Shown here: positions 32,755 through 42,474 of the stretch, in pieces
Position numbering within the stretch: the stretch's first letter is position 1
Layout: each line of letters begins with the position of its first letter
DNA from: JAZDMK01 sp043800975
Lineage (GTDB): Bacteria; Bacteroidota; Bacteroidia; Bacteroidales; JAHJDW01
Direction: 5' to 3'
Assembly (NCBI GenBank): GCA_043800975.1
Contig: JAZDMK010000325.1
Coordinates: forward strand, 8,872 to 72,871
DNA length: 64,000 nt
The notes under the pieces: model-generated
What the model was told of the DNA's origin: nothing
Database searches by the model: none
The model's input: the letters and a program-made list of their open reading frames with translations, nothing else
Program-made: the position numbers and the translations under genes

Positions 32755-33603
32755 TCAATCTTTATCTTCTTTTTTCCCCTTTACGCATTTTTCTGCATCT
32801 GGTTTTTCTTCCGATTTCTTTACAAAAACACCTTTCGCATCAAACAGATAATCCGTATCGTTTACTTCCACTTCATAAGTTACAACTCCCTTGGCATCGG
32901 TAATTTTAGCAGCTTCTTTAATAACAGCATCCTTAACATTTTTTGCAAAATAATCGCTGATGGCTTTGGGTAATTCTTTCACATCCATTTCGGTTTCTGT
33001 TGCGAGCAAAATTCCTTTTGCATCAAAATTGGCCGACATTTCTTTTTCCTTCATTTCGAATTCTGCTTCATAAGCATCATCCTCTTTACCCCACTGTACT
33101 TCTTTTATACCCGGGAACTTCTTTTCAAAGGCAGCTTTCACTACTTCAGGAACTTCTACTTTTTCATCGTTTTTGCATTCGCCACCCATGAATTTTCCAT
33201 TGGCATCAAATTCAAAATCCTTTGAAATTTCAATTTCAAACGTAATTTTTCCTACTGCATCGGTTATTTTTACAATCTCTTCCAGTTCTTTTCCTGCAAG
33301 GTGCATCTTAACAAAATTCTGCATTTCCGCAGGAGCTTCTTTTAATTCAATTTCGATTTCGCTTTCAATAAATTTTCCGGCAGCATCAAATTCGGCATTC
33401 ATTTCTTTTCCGTTTACTGTGAATTCTGCTTCCCAGCTCAGGCTGTCCTGATCCCATTCAGCATCTTTCACATCCGGGAATTGTTTTTCAAATGCGGTTT
33501 GAACGGCATCGGGCGGTGTGGGGCCTTCTGCTTTTTTATCTTTGCTTCCGCATGAAAACAGCAGGGGAAGCAATGCAATCAGTAAAATGGATAGTTTTTT
33601 CAT
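32755..33603 (-). CDS. PepSY-like (putative beta-lactamase-inhibitor-like) lipoprotein, two domains
   Basis: 282 residues. A lipoprotein signal with lipobox LFSC (MKKLSILLIALLPLLFSCGS) is followed by a Lys/Glu linker and two similar PepSY-like units: AFEKQFPDVKDAEWDQDSLS with WEAEFTVNGKEMNAEFDAAG, and AFEKKFPGIKEVQWGKEDDA with YEAEFEMKEKEMSANFDAKG. The protein is expected at the periplasmic or outer-membrane face. It lies downstream of an OmpR-type two-component system on the same strand with a 59-nt gap, a neighbourhood common in Bacteroidota, so it is probably an output or an accessory sensor of that system. Its biochemical role is not established. Confidence 0.8.
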   Translation of the reverse strand: MKKLSILLIALLPLLFSCGSKDKKAEGPTPPDAVQTAFEKQFPDVKDAEWDQDSLSWEAEFTVNGKEMNAEFDAAGKFIESEIEIELKEAPAEMQNFVKMHLAGKELEEIVKITDAVGKITFEIEISKDFEFDANGKFMGGECKNDEKVEVPEVVKAAFEKKFPGIKEVQWGKEDDAYEAEFEMKEKEMSANFDAKGILLATETEMDVKELPKAISDYFAKNVKDAVIKEAAKITDAKGVVTYEVEVNDTDYLFDAKGVFVKKSEEKPDAEKCVKGKKEDKD

Positions 33604-33662
33604 GGTTTTAATTTTTTAGATAAGCAATATTAGATATTAATTCTGTAGAAATTCTGTTGTGA

Positions 33663-34922
33663 TCATGAAACTACAATCATGATCGTATGAAATGAATTTT
33701 CGTATGTGTAAGAAACTTTAAAATGATAAATTTCGCAGATTTCTTTAACAATACATAGACCCAGACCTGTTGTTGCAGAAGAAGGATCATCTTTCTGAAA
33801 ACGCTGAAACAAATTTTCGGCATTACTCTGAAGAGGCTTTCCTGTATTTGAAAAAACAATTTTGTTTTCCATTAACGAAATATTGATTTTCCCACCTTTA
33901 ACATTATGGCGCAAAGCATTCGAAAGTAGGTTGCTGACAAGTATTTCTGCAAGCTGTGAATTTATAGAAACGATACAGTTTTTAGAACCTTCAGTAATAA
34001 TGGAAATGTTTTTCTCAGCAATCAGTTCTTCCCAATCAGAAAGTTTTTCCTTAATTATTTTTAACAAATCAATTTTTTCGGTTACTTCATACTGATGATT
34101 TTCAATTTTTGCAATCAGCAGCAAACCTCTCACAAGTCGTGAAAGCCGCTTGAGTGATTCGGATATTCCACCAACGATATCTGCTTCTTCTCCACTCAGT
34201 TCTTTTCGCTGAAGCAGCATTTCAATCTTTGTCTGCATAATTGCAATCGGTGTCTGCATTTCGTGCGAGGCATTCTCAGTAAACGAACGCAGGTTTTTAT
34301 AATCCGTTTGCATCTTGCGAAGCATTATGCCCAACGCTGTATTCAGTTCTTTGAATTCGCTGATGCGCGTTGCATCAAATTTTACTGTATCTGCATCAGA
34401 AATGCGAAACGACTGTAATTGTTTTAATGTTTTATGAAAGGGTTTTAAGGCTTTTCGCGCAATGATTGTATTCACAATAATCGTGAGAATAATAAGAAGT
34501 ATAAAAATTTCAACAACTACCTGAATGATACTTTCAGTAAGGTCTTCTGATTCCAGCGAAGGCCGGAGAATGGTTATGCACAGATTCTTTCCGCTTGCCG
34601 AAGTTGTATTAAATTTAATTCCTTTATAAGGAGCCATTTCATATTCTTCGCTGCTATAAAGTGAAATGTCGAAAAAACATTCTTCTTGTTTTCCATTTAC
34701 AGAATCCACGCTGATCGTGCCACCCAGCAAAAAAGTATTGTCTGGTATCTTACCCTGCTGCTTGATGATGTCAAGCAAATGAATTTTGTCAGATTCTAGT
34801 TTTTCTTCAAAATCTTCGGCTACTACAGATTCCAGTTCTATATTCAGCCAGAATATTCCACCAGCCAGTACAAGCATTGCAAGCAGTAGATTCTGAAGTG
34901 TAATTCTGGTAAATAATTTCAT
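33663..34922 (-). CDS. Sensor histidine kinase of an OmpR-type two-component system
   Basis: 419 residues. Two membrane helices (about 5-27 and 136-158) bracket a ~105-residue periplasmic sensor region. The cytoplasmic kinase has ENASHEMQTPIAIMQ (H-box), LVSNLLSNALRHN (N-box), VFSNTGKPLQ (G1) and TGLGLCIVKEIC (G2). The gene overlaps the response-regulator gene by 4 bp, so the pair is translated together. The sensed signal is unknown. The adjacent PepSY-like lipoprotein makes an envelope signal plausible. Confidence 0.9.
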   Translation of the reverse strand: MKLFTRITLQNLLLAMLVLAGGIFWLNIELESVVAEDFEEKLESDKIHLLDIIKQQGKIPDNTFLLGGTISVDSVNGKQEECFFDISLYSSEEYEMAPYKGIKFNTTSASGKNLCITILRPSLESEDLTESIIQVVVEIFILLIILTIIVNTIIARKALKPFHKTLKQLQSFRISDADTVKFDATRISEFKELNTALGIMLRKMQTDYKNLRSFTENASHEMQTPIAIMQTKIEMLLQRKELSGEEADIVGGISESLKRLSRLVRGLLLIAKIENHQYEVTEKIDLLKIIKEKLSDWEELIAEKNISIITEGSKNCIVSINSQLAEILVSNLLSNALRHNVKGGKINISLMENKIVFSNTGKPLQSNAENLFQRFQKDDPSSATTGLGLCIVKEICEIYHFKVSYTYENSFHTIMIVVS

Positions 34923-35596
34923 GCTACACTGAATTTATATCCTATTCCGTATACAGATTGAATGTAATCAGTGCTGCTTTTGTCAGCAATTTTTTTACGA
35001 AGATTTTTAATATGCGAATAAATAAAATCAAATGTGTCCGCACTATCCGCACTTTCTCCCCATAAATGTTCCGCAATCGATTCGCGCGTTACCACTTTGT
35101 CGGTATTTGTAATAAGATAAATGAGTAATTCAAACTCTTTGCGGGTAAGTAGTATTTCTTTTTTATTTACAAAAACTGTTATCTCTGCAGGGCAGATTTC
35201 AATTTCACCAATAATAATTTTATTCTCACCACCATGTTGCTTTCTTCTGACCAGAGCGTTAATTCTGGCATTCAGCTCCGACAGATGAAAAGGTTTCGTC
35301 AGATAATCATCAGCGCCCAGATTCAAACCACTAATTTTATCATCCAGCGAATTCTTTGCAGAAATGATAATGAGTGCAGCGTCGGGTTTGTTCTGCTTGA
35401 GCAACTTCAGCAGATCGAGGCCACTACCACCGGGAAGTGTTATATCGAGAAGAATACAATCATAATCATACAGGCTGATTTTCTCTTCCGCCTGAAAATA
35501 ATCATTGGCGGTTTCACACAAATGTCCTGCTTGCTGCAGATAATCCCTGACAGCATTACAAAGTTCAAGTTCGTCTTCAACCACTAAAAGCTTCAT
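34919..35596 (-). CDS. OmpR-family response regulator
   Basis: 225 residues. The receiver domain has VVEDE, the phospho-acceptor D51 in CILLDITLPGG, IIISAKN and LTKPFHLSEL. It is followed by a winged-helix DNA-binding domain (ILLTRKEFELLIYLITNTDK, SHIKNLRKKI, YIQSVYGIGYKF). It is the first gene of a minus-strand unit with the histidine kinase (4-bp overlap) and possibly the PepSY lipoprotein. Confidence 0.92.
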   Translation of the reverse strand: MKLLVVEDELELCNAVRDYLQQAGHLCETANDYFQAEEKISLYDYDCILLDITLPGGSGLDLLKLLKQNKPDAALIIISAKNSLDDKISGLNLGADDYLTKPFHLSELNARINALVRRKQHGGENKIIIGEIEICPAEITVFVNKKEILLTRKEFELLIYLITNTDKVVTRESIAEHLWGESADSADTFDFIYSHIKNLRKKIADKSSTDYIQSVYGIGYKFSVA

Positions 35597-35827
35597 GATG
35601 CGCTAAGGTAATTATTAATTCTGAAGAAAATCTGTAGCCTTTAAATTCTAATCGAAATGTAAAATCGTGTTTCGCTATTCCCTACAATACCACTACCACT
35701 GTCACTACCACTTTTTCTGTTCTTCTGTGTCTCTCGAATCGAGCGAATAGCGAGTCCAACGCTTTTTTGTTTACGCCAATCCCCGATGTTCCGAATGGGC
35801 GCGGGGTTTGTGGGTTACAAATGTTTG

Positions 35828-35857
35828 TCCGTTTCCTCTTCGATTTTGTCCGTTTCA
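35828..35857 (+). promoter_or_regulatory. LytTR-type binding site A (before the LytS/LytTR operon)
   Basis: Half-sites TCCGTTTCC (35828-35836) and TCCGTTTCA (35849-35857) are 21 bp apart, two helical turns, as for LytTR dimers. The last G of a -7-like box (GTACATTG, ending 35900) is exactly 43 nt further on. The start is at 35936. This predicts autoregulation. The rest of 35597-35827 is low-complexity sequence without a gene. Confidence 0.7.
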
Positions 35858-35935
35858 GTGTTGTTAAATGCCTTTTCAAAACTAAAAAAGAGGTACATTG
35901 AAAACAAAGAAGTAAATTTGTTAAAATTCTAAAAA

Positions 35936-36976
35936 ATGGAATCCAAAGGTTTAATAAAAAACTTAATAAGATTAGCACTATATACTTCTCCGGTTATTGG
36001 TGTTCTCATAGTTATTCCAATTTTTATCCGCCTGACTCTTCCATTCAGTTTTTTTCTTCAGGCGTTTGCATTTTCATTCTCAATTTTAATATTAATCTGG
36101 TCTGTAAATATCTTTTTGGTATATACCAGCGAAAAAAAACAGTACACTCATTTTATAAAAAGATTCCGGTACTTTCTAAGTTTTGTAATAATTATTGCCA
36201 TTACTAGCTTGATCGTGCTGTTCGTAAAATCGTTTCTCCCTTTTTTACCGGAAGCACCTGAACCGGGGATGCCTAAACCTCCCGAAGACCCTGTCTTTGC
36301 ACCCATAATACTGTGTTTTTTTATTAATACAATTGTTTTAATAATTCAAGAAATTGTACTTTTAAAAAACAAAAAAACAAGCGTTGAACTCGAAAACGCT
36401 CAGCTTAAGATAAAGAATACGGAAGCATACTATCAACAGTTAAAACAACAAATTCATCCGCATTTTTTGTTTAATTCGTTAAACATTTTAAAAACACTCA
36501 TAAAGAAAAACCCGGAACTTGCAGAAAGTTACCTGGTAAAATTATCTGATTTTTTAAGAGTTTCCATTTCCTCTGGAAATACGAATACCGTTAGACTAGA
36601 AGAAGAAATAAAATTATGTGTTGATTTTCTCGAGATGCAAAAAATAAGATTTGGAGATTCTTTAAATTATTCAATCTACATTCCTGAAATTATGCACATC
36701 GGTTTTGTTCCTGTTTTTTCAATTCAGATATTAATCGAAAATGCAATAAAACATAACTCCCTGACTACTGAATCTCCTTTACAAATTGATATTTGTTATC
36801 AAAATGGGGCACTCACTGTTTGTAACAATCTTCAAAATAAATTAACATCCGACACCTCAACAGGCATGGGTCTTGCAAACTTATCAGAAAGGTATAAAAT
36901 ACTTTCGGGCAACGATATCGTTATTCAAAAAACCAACCACAAATTTTGTGTCGAAATTAAAATTCTTTCCCAATGA
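35936..36976 (+). CDS. LytS/YpdA-type sensor histidine kinase
   Basis: 346 residues. Four membrane helices lie in the first ~150 residues (for example VIGVLIVIPIFIRLTLPFSF, FVIIIAITSLIVLFVKSFL), with a Pro-rich extracytoplasmic loop. The His_kinase domain has QQIHPHFLFNSLN with the phospho-histidine, ILIENAIKHN (N-box) and TGMGLANLSERY (G-box). It overlaps the LytTR regulator by 4 bp. A LytTR-type site lies ~80 nt before its start. The signal is unknown; the absence of a large periplasmic domain suggests it senses something in or at the membrane. Confidence 0.9.
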   Translation: MESKGLIKNLIRLALYTSPVIGVLIVIPIFIRLTLPFSFFLQAFAFSFSILILIWSVNIFLVYTSEKKQYTHFIKRFRYFLSFVIIIAITSLIVLFVKSFLPFLPEAPEPGMPKPPEDPVFAPIILCFFINTIVLIIQEIVLLKNKKTSVELENAQLKIKNTEAYYQQLKQQIHPHFLFNSLNILKTLIKKNPELAESYLVKLSDFLRVSISSGNTNTVRLEEEIKLCVDFLEMQKIRFGDSLNYSIYIPEIMHIGFVPVFSIQILIENAIKHNSLTTESPLQIDICYQNGALTVCNNLQNKLTSDTSTGMGLANLSERYKILSGNDIVIQKTNHKFCVEIKILSQ

Positions 36977-37737
36977 AAATTGTTATCATCGAAGATGAGG
37001 AACTCACAGCAACCGATCTTGCTGAAACAATTTATAAAGTTGCACCCGAGGTGCAGATAATTTCGGTTATTAAATCTGTGAAGGAAGCAATCGCTTTTTT
37101 CAGGAAAAACACAATACTTCCCGATCTTGTTTTCAGCGATATTCAGCTTGGAGATGGATTAAGTTTTGAAATTTTCAATAAAATTCAGTGTTCTTTCCCT
37201 GTCATCTTTTGCACTGCATTTGATGAATATGCTTTAAAAGCCTTTAATGCAAATGGTATTGATTACATATTAAAACCTTTTTCAGAAAAATCGATTTCGG
37301 ATGCTTTGAGTAAGTTTAAAAAGCTTAAACAGAATTTTTCAAGAGAGAATGTTCAATATGATCGCATCTTAGAGTTGATTGAAAAGCAAAAAGGGCAGAA
37401 ACATACATCTGTTTTGGTTTATCATAAAGATAAAATTCTGCCTGTCAGGCTAAGTAATGTTGCGGTTTTCTTTATAGAAAATGAAATTACACATCTTCTT
37501 ACTTTTGACAATGTAAAGCATTCAATAAACAAAACGCTGGAAGAACTTGAAAAAATTACAGACAATGATTTTTTCAGGGCCAATCGTCAATACCTCGTAC
37601 ACCGAAAAGCAGTGAAAGAGGCGTCTCAGTATTTTGCACGCAAACTTTCAATATCCCTTCTAATCCCTTTTAAAGAAACGATAACCGTAAGCAAAGAAAA
37701 ATCGACCGAGTTTTTAAATTGGTTGTCTGCAAACTAA
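36973..37737 (+). CDS. LytTR-family response regulator
   Basis: 254 residues. The receiver domain has IIEDEE, phospho-acceptor D56 in LVFSDIQLGDG, VIFCTAFDEYALKAF and YILKPFSE. The C-terminal LytTR DNA-binding domain (about 148-254) has HLLTFDNVKHSINKTLEELE and DFFRANRQYLVHRKAV. LytTR domains bind direct repeats of a ~9-bp motif spaced about two helical turns apart, and just such repeats (TCCGYTTCA, period 21 bp) lie before this operon and before three further genes in the next 8 kb. It is the probable activator of that set. Confidence 0.92.
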   Translation: MKIVIIEDEELTATDLAETIYKVAPEVQIISVIKSVKEAIAFFRKNTILPDLVFSDIQLGDGLSFEIFNKIQCSFPVIFCTAFDEYALKAFNANGIDYILKPFSEKSISDALSKFKKLKQNFSRENVQYDRILELIEKQKGQKHTSVLVYHKDKILPVRLSNVAVFFIENEITHLLTFDNVKHSINKTLEELEKITDNDFFRANRQYLVHRKAVKEASQYFARKLSISLLIPFKETITVSKEKSTEFLNWLSAN

Positions 37738-37742
37738 TTTCT

Positions 37743-37772
37743 TGTTTTTCAAACCTGATTTTGTCCGTTTCA
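37743..37772 (+). promoter_or_regulatory. LytTR-type binding site B (before the arylsulfotransferase-like gene)
   Basis: TGTTTTTCA (37743-37751) and TCCGTTTCA (37764-37772), period 21 bp. The -7-like box GATTTTTG ends at 37815, 43 nt after the site. It starts only 6 nt after the LytTR gene's stop. Confidence 0.7.
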
Positions 37773-37838
37773 GGATTATTTTCCAGTTTCATGTTTTAAA
37801 ATATTTTGATTTTTGCTCAAACTATTAGAATGCAAATT

Positions 37839-39542
37839 ATGAAAAATATCCTTTTTGTTTTTATTGCTTTAATAGCAGCCTGTTCTGCAACTGCCCAACA
37901 GTGGGGTTTATATACTCTGTATGCTCCTACAAATGGCACACAAACGTATTTAATTGATACAGCTGGAACAACGTACAAAACCTGGTCACACAGTTCTTCA
38001 AAAAAAACGGGTTTTTCAGTTTATCTGGCTCAAGGTGACACGCTCGTAAGAACTGTTGCATATTCAAGCAATCAGCTTAGCGGTGTTGCAGCATTAACTG
38101 GCGAGATTCAGAAAGTATTATGGAATGGAACGATTGTCTGGGATTATGTTCACTCTTCTTCAACCTATTGTTTGCATCACGACATTTGCCCTATGCCAAA
38201 TGGAAATGTTCTTATGATTGCATATGAGACAAAAACGGGAGCTGAAGCTGTTCAGGCAGGTTGTTCCAGCAGTACAGTTATCTGGCCTGAAAAAATTATC
38301 GAAGTGAAACCAACCGGAGCAACAACCGGTACGATTGTTTGGGAATGGCATTTGTGGGATCACCTTTGCCAGACTCACGATGCAACAAAAGATAATTATG
38401 TATCATCCATTATTGATAATCCACAATTAATGAATATCAATTACAACCCTACAAAAGACTGGTGGCATATGAATGGTATTGATTATAATCCGACCCTGGA
38501 TCAGATTGCAGTTACATCCCGAGCCATGAATGAGTTTTTTATTATTGATCACAGTACTACAACTGCAGAAGCCGCTGGTCATACAGGAGGTAACGGAGGC
38601 AGAGGTGGCGATTTCCTTTACAGATGGGGCAACCCTGAATCGTATGGTGCAACAGGAACAGCAAATTACGATGTAGTGCATTATCCAACCTGGATTGGTT
38701 CTGACAATCCCAATTACCCGAATCACATTTGTACATTCAACAACAACGGAGGAGCCGGAGGGAAGTCATGTGTTGATGTTATTCTGCCACCATACAACGG
38801 TTATAATTATTCATACACACCCGGTCAGGTTATACCTCCGTCAACCTATGCATACAGGCATACAAGCACATATAACACACCAATGAATGGTTCAGCGCAG
38901 GCATTACCCAATGGTAATTTCATGAATCTTATTTGTTCTTCAAACTATTTATATGAAATAAATTCCTCGGGTACCACCCTTTGGTCAAAAACAGTAAGTG
39001 GCCAACCTTCAAATGCTGTGAGGTACTCCAAATGTTATGTGCGTGGCCTAACAGCATCAGCAAGCGCTTCCTCAACTATTGTTTCTGCCGGATCACCGGT
39101 TGATCTGTATTCCTCCGTAATCTCACCTACCGAAGCCAGTCCCACTTATACTTATGTCTGGTCATCCGGAGATAATACGCAAAACGCTACAGTTTATCCA
39201 GCTGGTAACACAACTTACATTGTTACAATAACGAATACTGCAATTGGTTGCTCCGATACAGCTTCGGTTACAATTCAGGTTACTACTGGTTTTAGTAACG
39301 CAGATTATTCTAATCCTTATACAATATATCCTAATCCTACTACCGGCATTTTAAACATTGGGGAAGAAATTCCGGAGAAGGATTTTACAGTAACGCTAAC
39401 AAATCAATTAGGTAAAATTCTGCTAAAGGAAAAAAATTCAAAATCGCTTAACCTTTCATCCTTGAATGATGGTATCTATTTTCTTTCTGTGCAAACAGAA
39501 ATGAAAACGTATAAAACATATAAAGTAATTTTAGCAAAGTAG
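37839..39542 (+). CDS. Secreted arylsulfotransferase-like protein with T9SS type A sorting domain
   Basis: 567 residues from ATG 37839. Starts at 37830 (ATG) or 37806 (TTG) would lie at or before the predicted transcription start. Signal peptide ending ATAQ. The body has periodic strands of a beta-propeller and histidine-rich motifs (YCLHHDICPMPNGNVLMIAY, WEWHLWDHL, WWHMNGIDYNP, ALPNGNFMNLICSSN) resembling arylsulfotransferase (ASST)-like proteins. An Ig-like PKD-type segment (YTYVWSSGDNTQNATVYPAG) and a T9SS type A tail (YPNPTTGILNIGEE to VILAK) follow. It is predicted to be a cell-surface protein under LytTR control; the enzymatic activity is inferred from family resemblance. Confidence 0.75.
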   Translation: MKNILFVFIALIAACSATAQQWGLYTLYAPTNGTQTYLIDTAGTTYKTWSHSSSKKTGFSVYLAQGDTLVRTVAYSSNQLSGVAALTGEIQKVLWNGTIVWDYVHSSSTYCLHHDICPMPNGNVLMIAYETKTGAEAVQAGCSSSTVIWPEKIIEVKPTGATTGTIVWEWHLWDHLCQTHDATKDNYVSSIIDNPQLMNINYNPTKDWWHMNGIDYNPTLDQIAVTSRAMNEFFIIDHSTTTAEAAGHTGGNGGRGGDFLYRWGNPESYGATGTANYDVVHYPTWIGSDNPNYPNHICTFNNNGGAGGKSCVDVILPPYNGYNYSYTPGQVIPPSTYAYRHTSTYNTPMNGSAQALPNGNFMNLICSSNYLYEINSSGTTLWSKTVSGQPSNAVRYSKCYVRGLTASASASSTIVSAGSPVDLYSSVISPTEASPTYTYVWSSGDNTQNATVYPAGNTTYIVTITNTAIGCSDTASVTIQVTTGFSNADYSNPYTIYPNPTTGILNIGEEIPEKDFTVTLTNQLGKILLKEKNSKSLNLSSLNDGIYFLSVQTEMKTYKTYKVILAK

Positions 39543-39569
39543 TAGTTTTCTATTTGTTTTCGATTATTT

Positions 39570-39599
39570 CTCCCCGTATTTAAATGCGGGGAGTTTTTT
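39570..39599 (+). terminator. Rho-independent terminator of the 37839 gene
   Basis: CTCCCCGTATTT pairs with AAATGCGGGGAG (one G-U pair), followed by TTTTTT. Confidence 0.85.
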
Positions 39600-39620
39600 C
39601 TTTATTGCAGCAGATCAATA

Positions 39621-39650
39621 TTTGTTTCACCCTGTATTTTGTCCGTTTCA
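39621..39650 (+). promoter_or_regulatory. LytTR-type binding site C (before TonB receptor 1)
   Basis: TTTGTTTCA (39621-39629) and TCCGTTTCA (39642-39650), period 21 bp. The -7-like box GAATTTTG ends at 39693, 43 nt after the site, and the ATG follows at 39713. A terminator precedes it, so the receptor depends on this promoter. Confidence 0.75.
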
Positions 39651-39712
39651 ATAACCTTCACAGTAGAAATTAACGGATCAATTAAGAATTTTGCAGTGAT
39701 TATTTTTATAAC

Positions 39713-42472
39713 ATGAAAAAACTGTTGCTAGTTCTTCTGGTGTTGATTTTGGTAATTGGGAATTTGTTTTCACAAAACACCAATAACCCGGTAATAAAAA
39801 TCAATGAATATTTTAATAATGTCCCGCTTGATTCTGTTTTTAGGGTCTATAAACACAAATATGGGATCAAAGTAAAATACGATTCCTTGTATTGCTCTCA
39901 GTTGCGATTCACCTACTATTTCTCAAATACCGAAATAGAGTCTGCCATGCTTATTACAGTTACTGGAGGAAATTATTCTGCAACACCTTTCAACCTGACG
40001 TATAATTTAGATAACGGGGTGTACTATATTTTAAAGAAATCATCAGGCACTTACACAGAAAATAAAAGTGCCATATCAGCTTTTGAAAATAAATACACAA
40101 CTCCATTCAATGGCCCCCCCAAAACATTCAACTTTACTCTTTCCGGAATATTAAGAGATGGTGCATCTGGCGAAGCGCTTCCTTTTGGAACTATTGCTGT
40201 TGTTGGAGCTTCAAATGGAACAACCTGCAATGCGGAGGGCTATTTTACACTAAATAAAGTCCCGTCGGATACCGCTACACTTGTTGTTTCATACATTGGA
40301 TATGGTAATACACAAATTCATCTGAGTCCCAATATCCAGAAAAATAATTTTGTTCTTGAAATTGTTCCTCAGATAAAATCCATTAGCGGGGTTACGGTTT
40401 CTGCTGAAAAGGAAGGAATGATGAATTATTCCCGAAATGATCCGGGTGTAATTAAAATGACACCCCGTAAACTGGAACAACTTCCAAGTATGGGAGAAAA
40501 AGATATCATGCGCTCTTTCCAGCTTATGCCGGGCGTTTCAGCCAGCAGTGAATCCTCTTCAGGTATGTATATTCGTGGTGGCACACCCGATCAGAACTTA
40601 ATTCTTTACGATGGATTTACAGTTTATCAGGTTGATCATCTGTATGGTTTCTTCAGTGCATTTAATTCTAATGCTGTGAAAGATGTTCAGCTATACAAAG
40701 GTGGCTTTGAATCCCGTTTTGGTGGTCGGTTGTCAAGCGTTATGGAAATTACAGGTAAGGATGGCAACCAGAAGAGTTTTAACATTGGTGGTGATTTAAG
40801 TTTGTTAAGTGCGAATGTTTTTACTGAATTTCCTATTGGTAATAAGATAACTTTTCTGGGCGCTTTCCGACGTTCATACAAAGGTCCTATTTACAATAAG
40901 ATTTTTAAGAAGTTTAACAGTGATCAAAAAACTGCTACAGAAACACCAGGCTCAGGTCCGGGTGGAGCCAGTTTTGCAACTAAAATCACATCCTATTTTT
41001 ATGATATGAATGCAAAAATGACGTATAGACCTACTGATAAAGATGTCATTTCGCTTAGTTTTTTTAATGGAACAGATAAACTGGACAACAGCTTTAAAAT
41101 GGAAACCCCTAGTTTTATGGCTGCGCAGGGAATACAGTTTGACATGAGTAATACCGACCTTACACAATACGGAAATTTAGGTGTTGCAGCAAAGTGGTCA
41201 AAAAAGTGGTCGCCCAAATTGTTCGGGAATTTTTTACTCGGATATTCACACTATTACAGCACACGTGATCACACTATGCAAAACACGATGGTCAACAGCA
41301 ATAACGAAGAAACAACTTTTAATCAGGGGACACTTGAAAACAATGATCTGAACGATTTGTCAATGAAATACGACTTCCGCTGGGATGCCGGAAAAAAGAA
41401 TCAAATAGAGTTCGGAATTTTCTCAACTCATTATGACATCGCTTACACATACAGTCAGAATGATACTTCTACTATTCTTGATAGAAATGAAAAAGCTTTT
41501 CTTTCGGGTGCATATGTGCAGGACAGAATTAAATTATGGAATGATAAAATTCAACTCCTGCCAGGTGTGCGTATGAGTCAGTATTCTGTTACTTCCAAAA
41601 TATATTTTGAGCCTCGTGTTCAGGCTGTTTTTAACTTATCCCGAAAATTTTCTCTGAAAGCTAATTATGGTTATTACTATCAGTTTGCCAATCGCGTGTT
41701 ACGCGAAGATATTCTCTCCGGTAGTCGTGACTTTTGGATACTCTCCAATGGGGATGAAATTCCGGTAAGCAAAGCCCAGCATTACATTGCGGGTGCTTCA
41801 TTTAATACCGATATGTTTTTATTCAGTGCCGAAGCCTATTATAAAAAGTTAGAAGGCCTTACAGAATACACCCTCCGGATAAACCCCAATCCTTTTAATA
41901 TAGATTACAATGAAAATTTTTATAATGGAAACGGCTATTCAAAAGGTGTTGAATTGATGGTGCAAAAGAAATCAGGTCGTTTTAATGGCTGGATGAGTTA
42001 CACGCTGGGTGAAAGCCGAAATCATTTTGCAGTTTATTCAAACGATTATTTCCCCGCATATCAGGATGTAACGCATGAATTCAAAAGTGTAAACATTTAT
42101 GAATGGAAGCGCTGGCAGTTTGCATTAACTTGGATTTATGCAACAGGGCGTCCATATTCAGCTCCCGCAGGGGCTTACAATGTTAATCTTCTGGATGGAA
42201 GTACCGAAAACTATTTTACAATTACTTCAAAAAACAGTTTGCGCTTACCCGATTATCACAGACTTGATCTTGCTGCCAACTTTAAACTTATGGGAGGTAT
42301 TGATGCCGATCGTCGTGAAATCGGTTATATTGGATTCTCCATCATGAATGTTTATTCAAGAAAAAATGTCTGGTACAAACAGTTTGACATTGTCGATAAC
42401 CAGATTGTTGAAACAAATATCAATTATCTGGGCTTTACTCCCAATATAACTTTATCATTAAAATTACGATAG
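39713..42472 (+). CDS. TonB-dependent receptor with STN and carboxypeptidase-regulatory domains
   Basis: 919 residues. Signal peptide (MKKLLLVLLVLILVIGNLFS); a secretin/TonB short N-terminal (STN) domain at about 25-105 (LRFTYYFSNTEIESAMLI); a CarboxypepD_reg-like domain at about 142-225 (LSGILRDGASGEALPFGTIA); a plug (MGEKDIMRSFQLMPGVSASS, YIRGGTPDQNLILYDGF, KGGFESRFGGRLSSVMEI) and a 22-strand-type barrel to the end, which is aromatic. STN domains usually link receptors to anti-sigma/ECF signalling. It is followed 2 nt later by a DUF4249-type lipoprotein, as is usual for this receptor subclass. The substrate is unknown. Confidence 0.9.
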   Translation: MKKLLLVLLVLILVIGNLFSQNTNNPVIKINEYFNNVPLDSVFRVYKHKYGIKVKYDSLYCSQLRFTYYFSNTEIESAMLITVTGGNYSATPFNLTYNLDNGVYYILKKSSGTYTENKSAISAFENKYTTPFNGPPKTFNFTLSGILRDGASGEALPFGTIAVVGASNGTTCNAEGYFTLNKVPSDTATLVVSYIGYGNTQIHLSPNIQKNNFVLEIVPQIKSISGVTVSAEKEGMMNYSRNDPGVIKMTPRKLEQLPSMGEKDIMRSFQLMPGVSASSESSSGMYIRGGTPDQNLILYDGFTVYQVDHLYGFFSAFNSNAVKDVQLYKGGFESRFGGRLSSVMEITGKDGNQKSFNIGGDLSLLSANVFTEFPIGNKITFLGAFRRSYKGPIYNKIFKKFNSDQKTATETPGSGPGGASFATKITSYFYDMNAKMTYRPTDKDVISLSFFNGTDKLDNSFKMETPSFMAAQGIQFDMSNTDLTQYGNLGVAAKWSKKWSPKLFGNFLLGYSHYYSTRDHTMQNTMVNSNNEETTFNQGTLENNDLNDLSMKYDFRWDAGKKNQIEFGIFSTHYDIAYTYSQNDTSTILDRNEKAFLSGAYVQDRIKLWNDKIQLLPGVRMSQYSVTSKIYFEPRVQAVFNLSRKFSLKANYGYYYQFANRVLREDILSGSRDFWILSNGDEIPVSKAQHYIAGASFNTDMFLFSAEAYYKKLEGLTEYTLRINPNPFNIDYNENFYNGNGYSKGVELMVQKKSGRFNGWMSYTLGESRNHFAVYSNDYFPAYQDVTHEFKSVNIYEWKRWQFALTWIYATGRPYSAPAGAYNVNLLDGSTENYFTITSKNSLRLPDYHRLDLAANFKLMGGIDADRREIGYIGFSIMNVYSRKNVWYKQFDIVDNQIVETNINYLGFTPNITLSLKLR

Positions 42473-42474
42473 CT

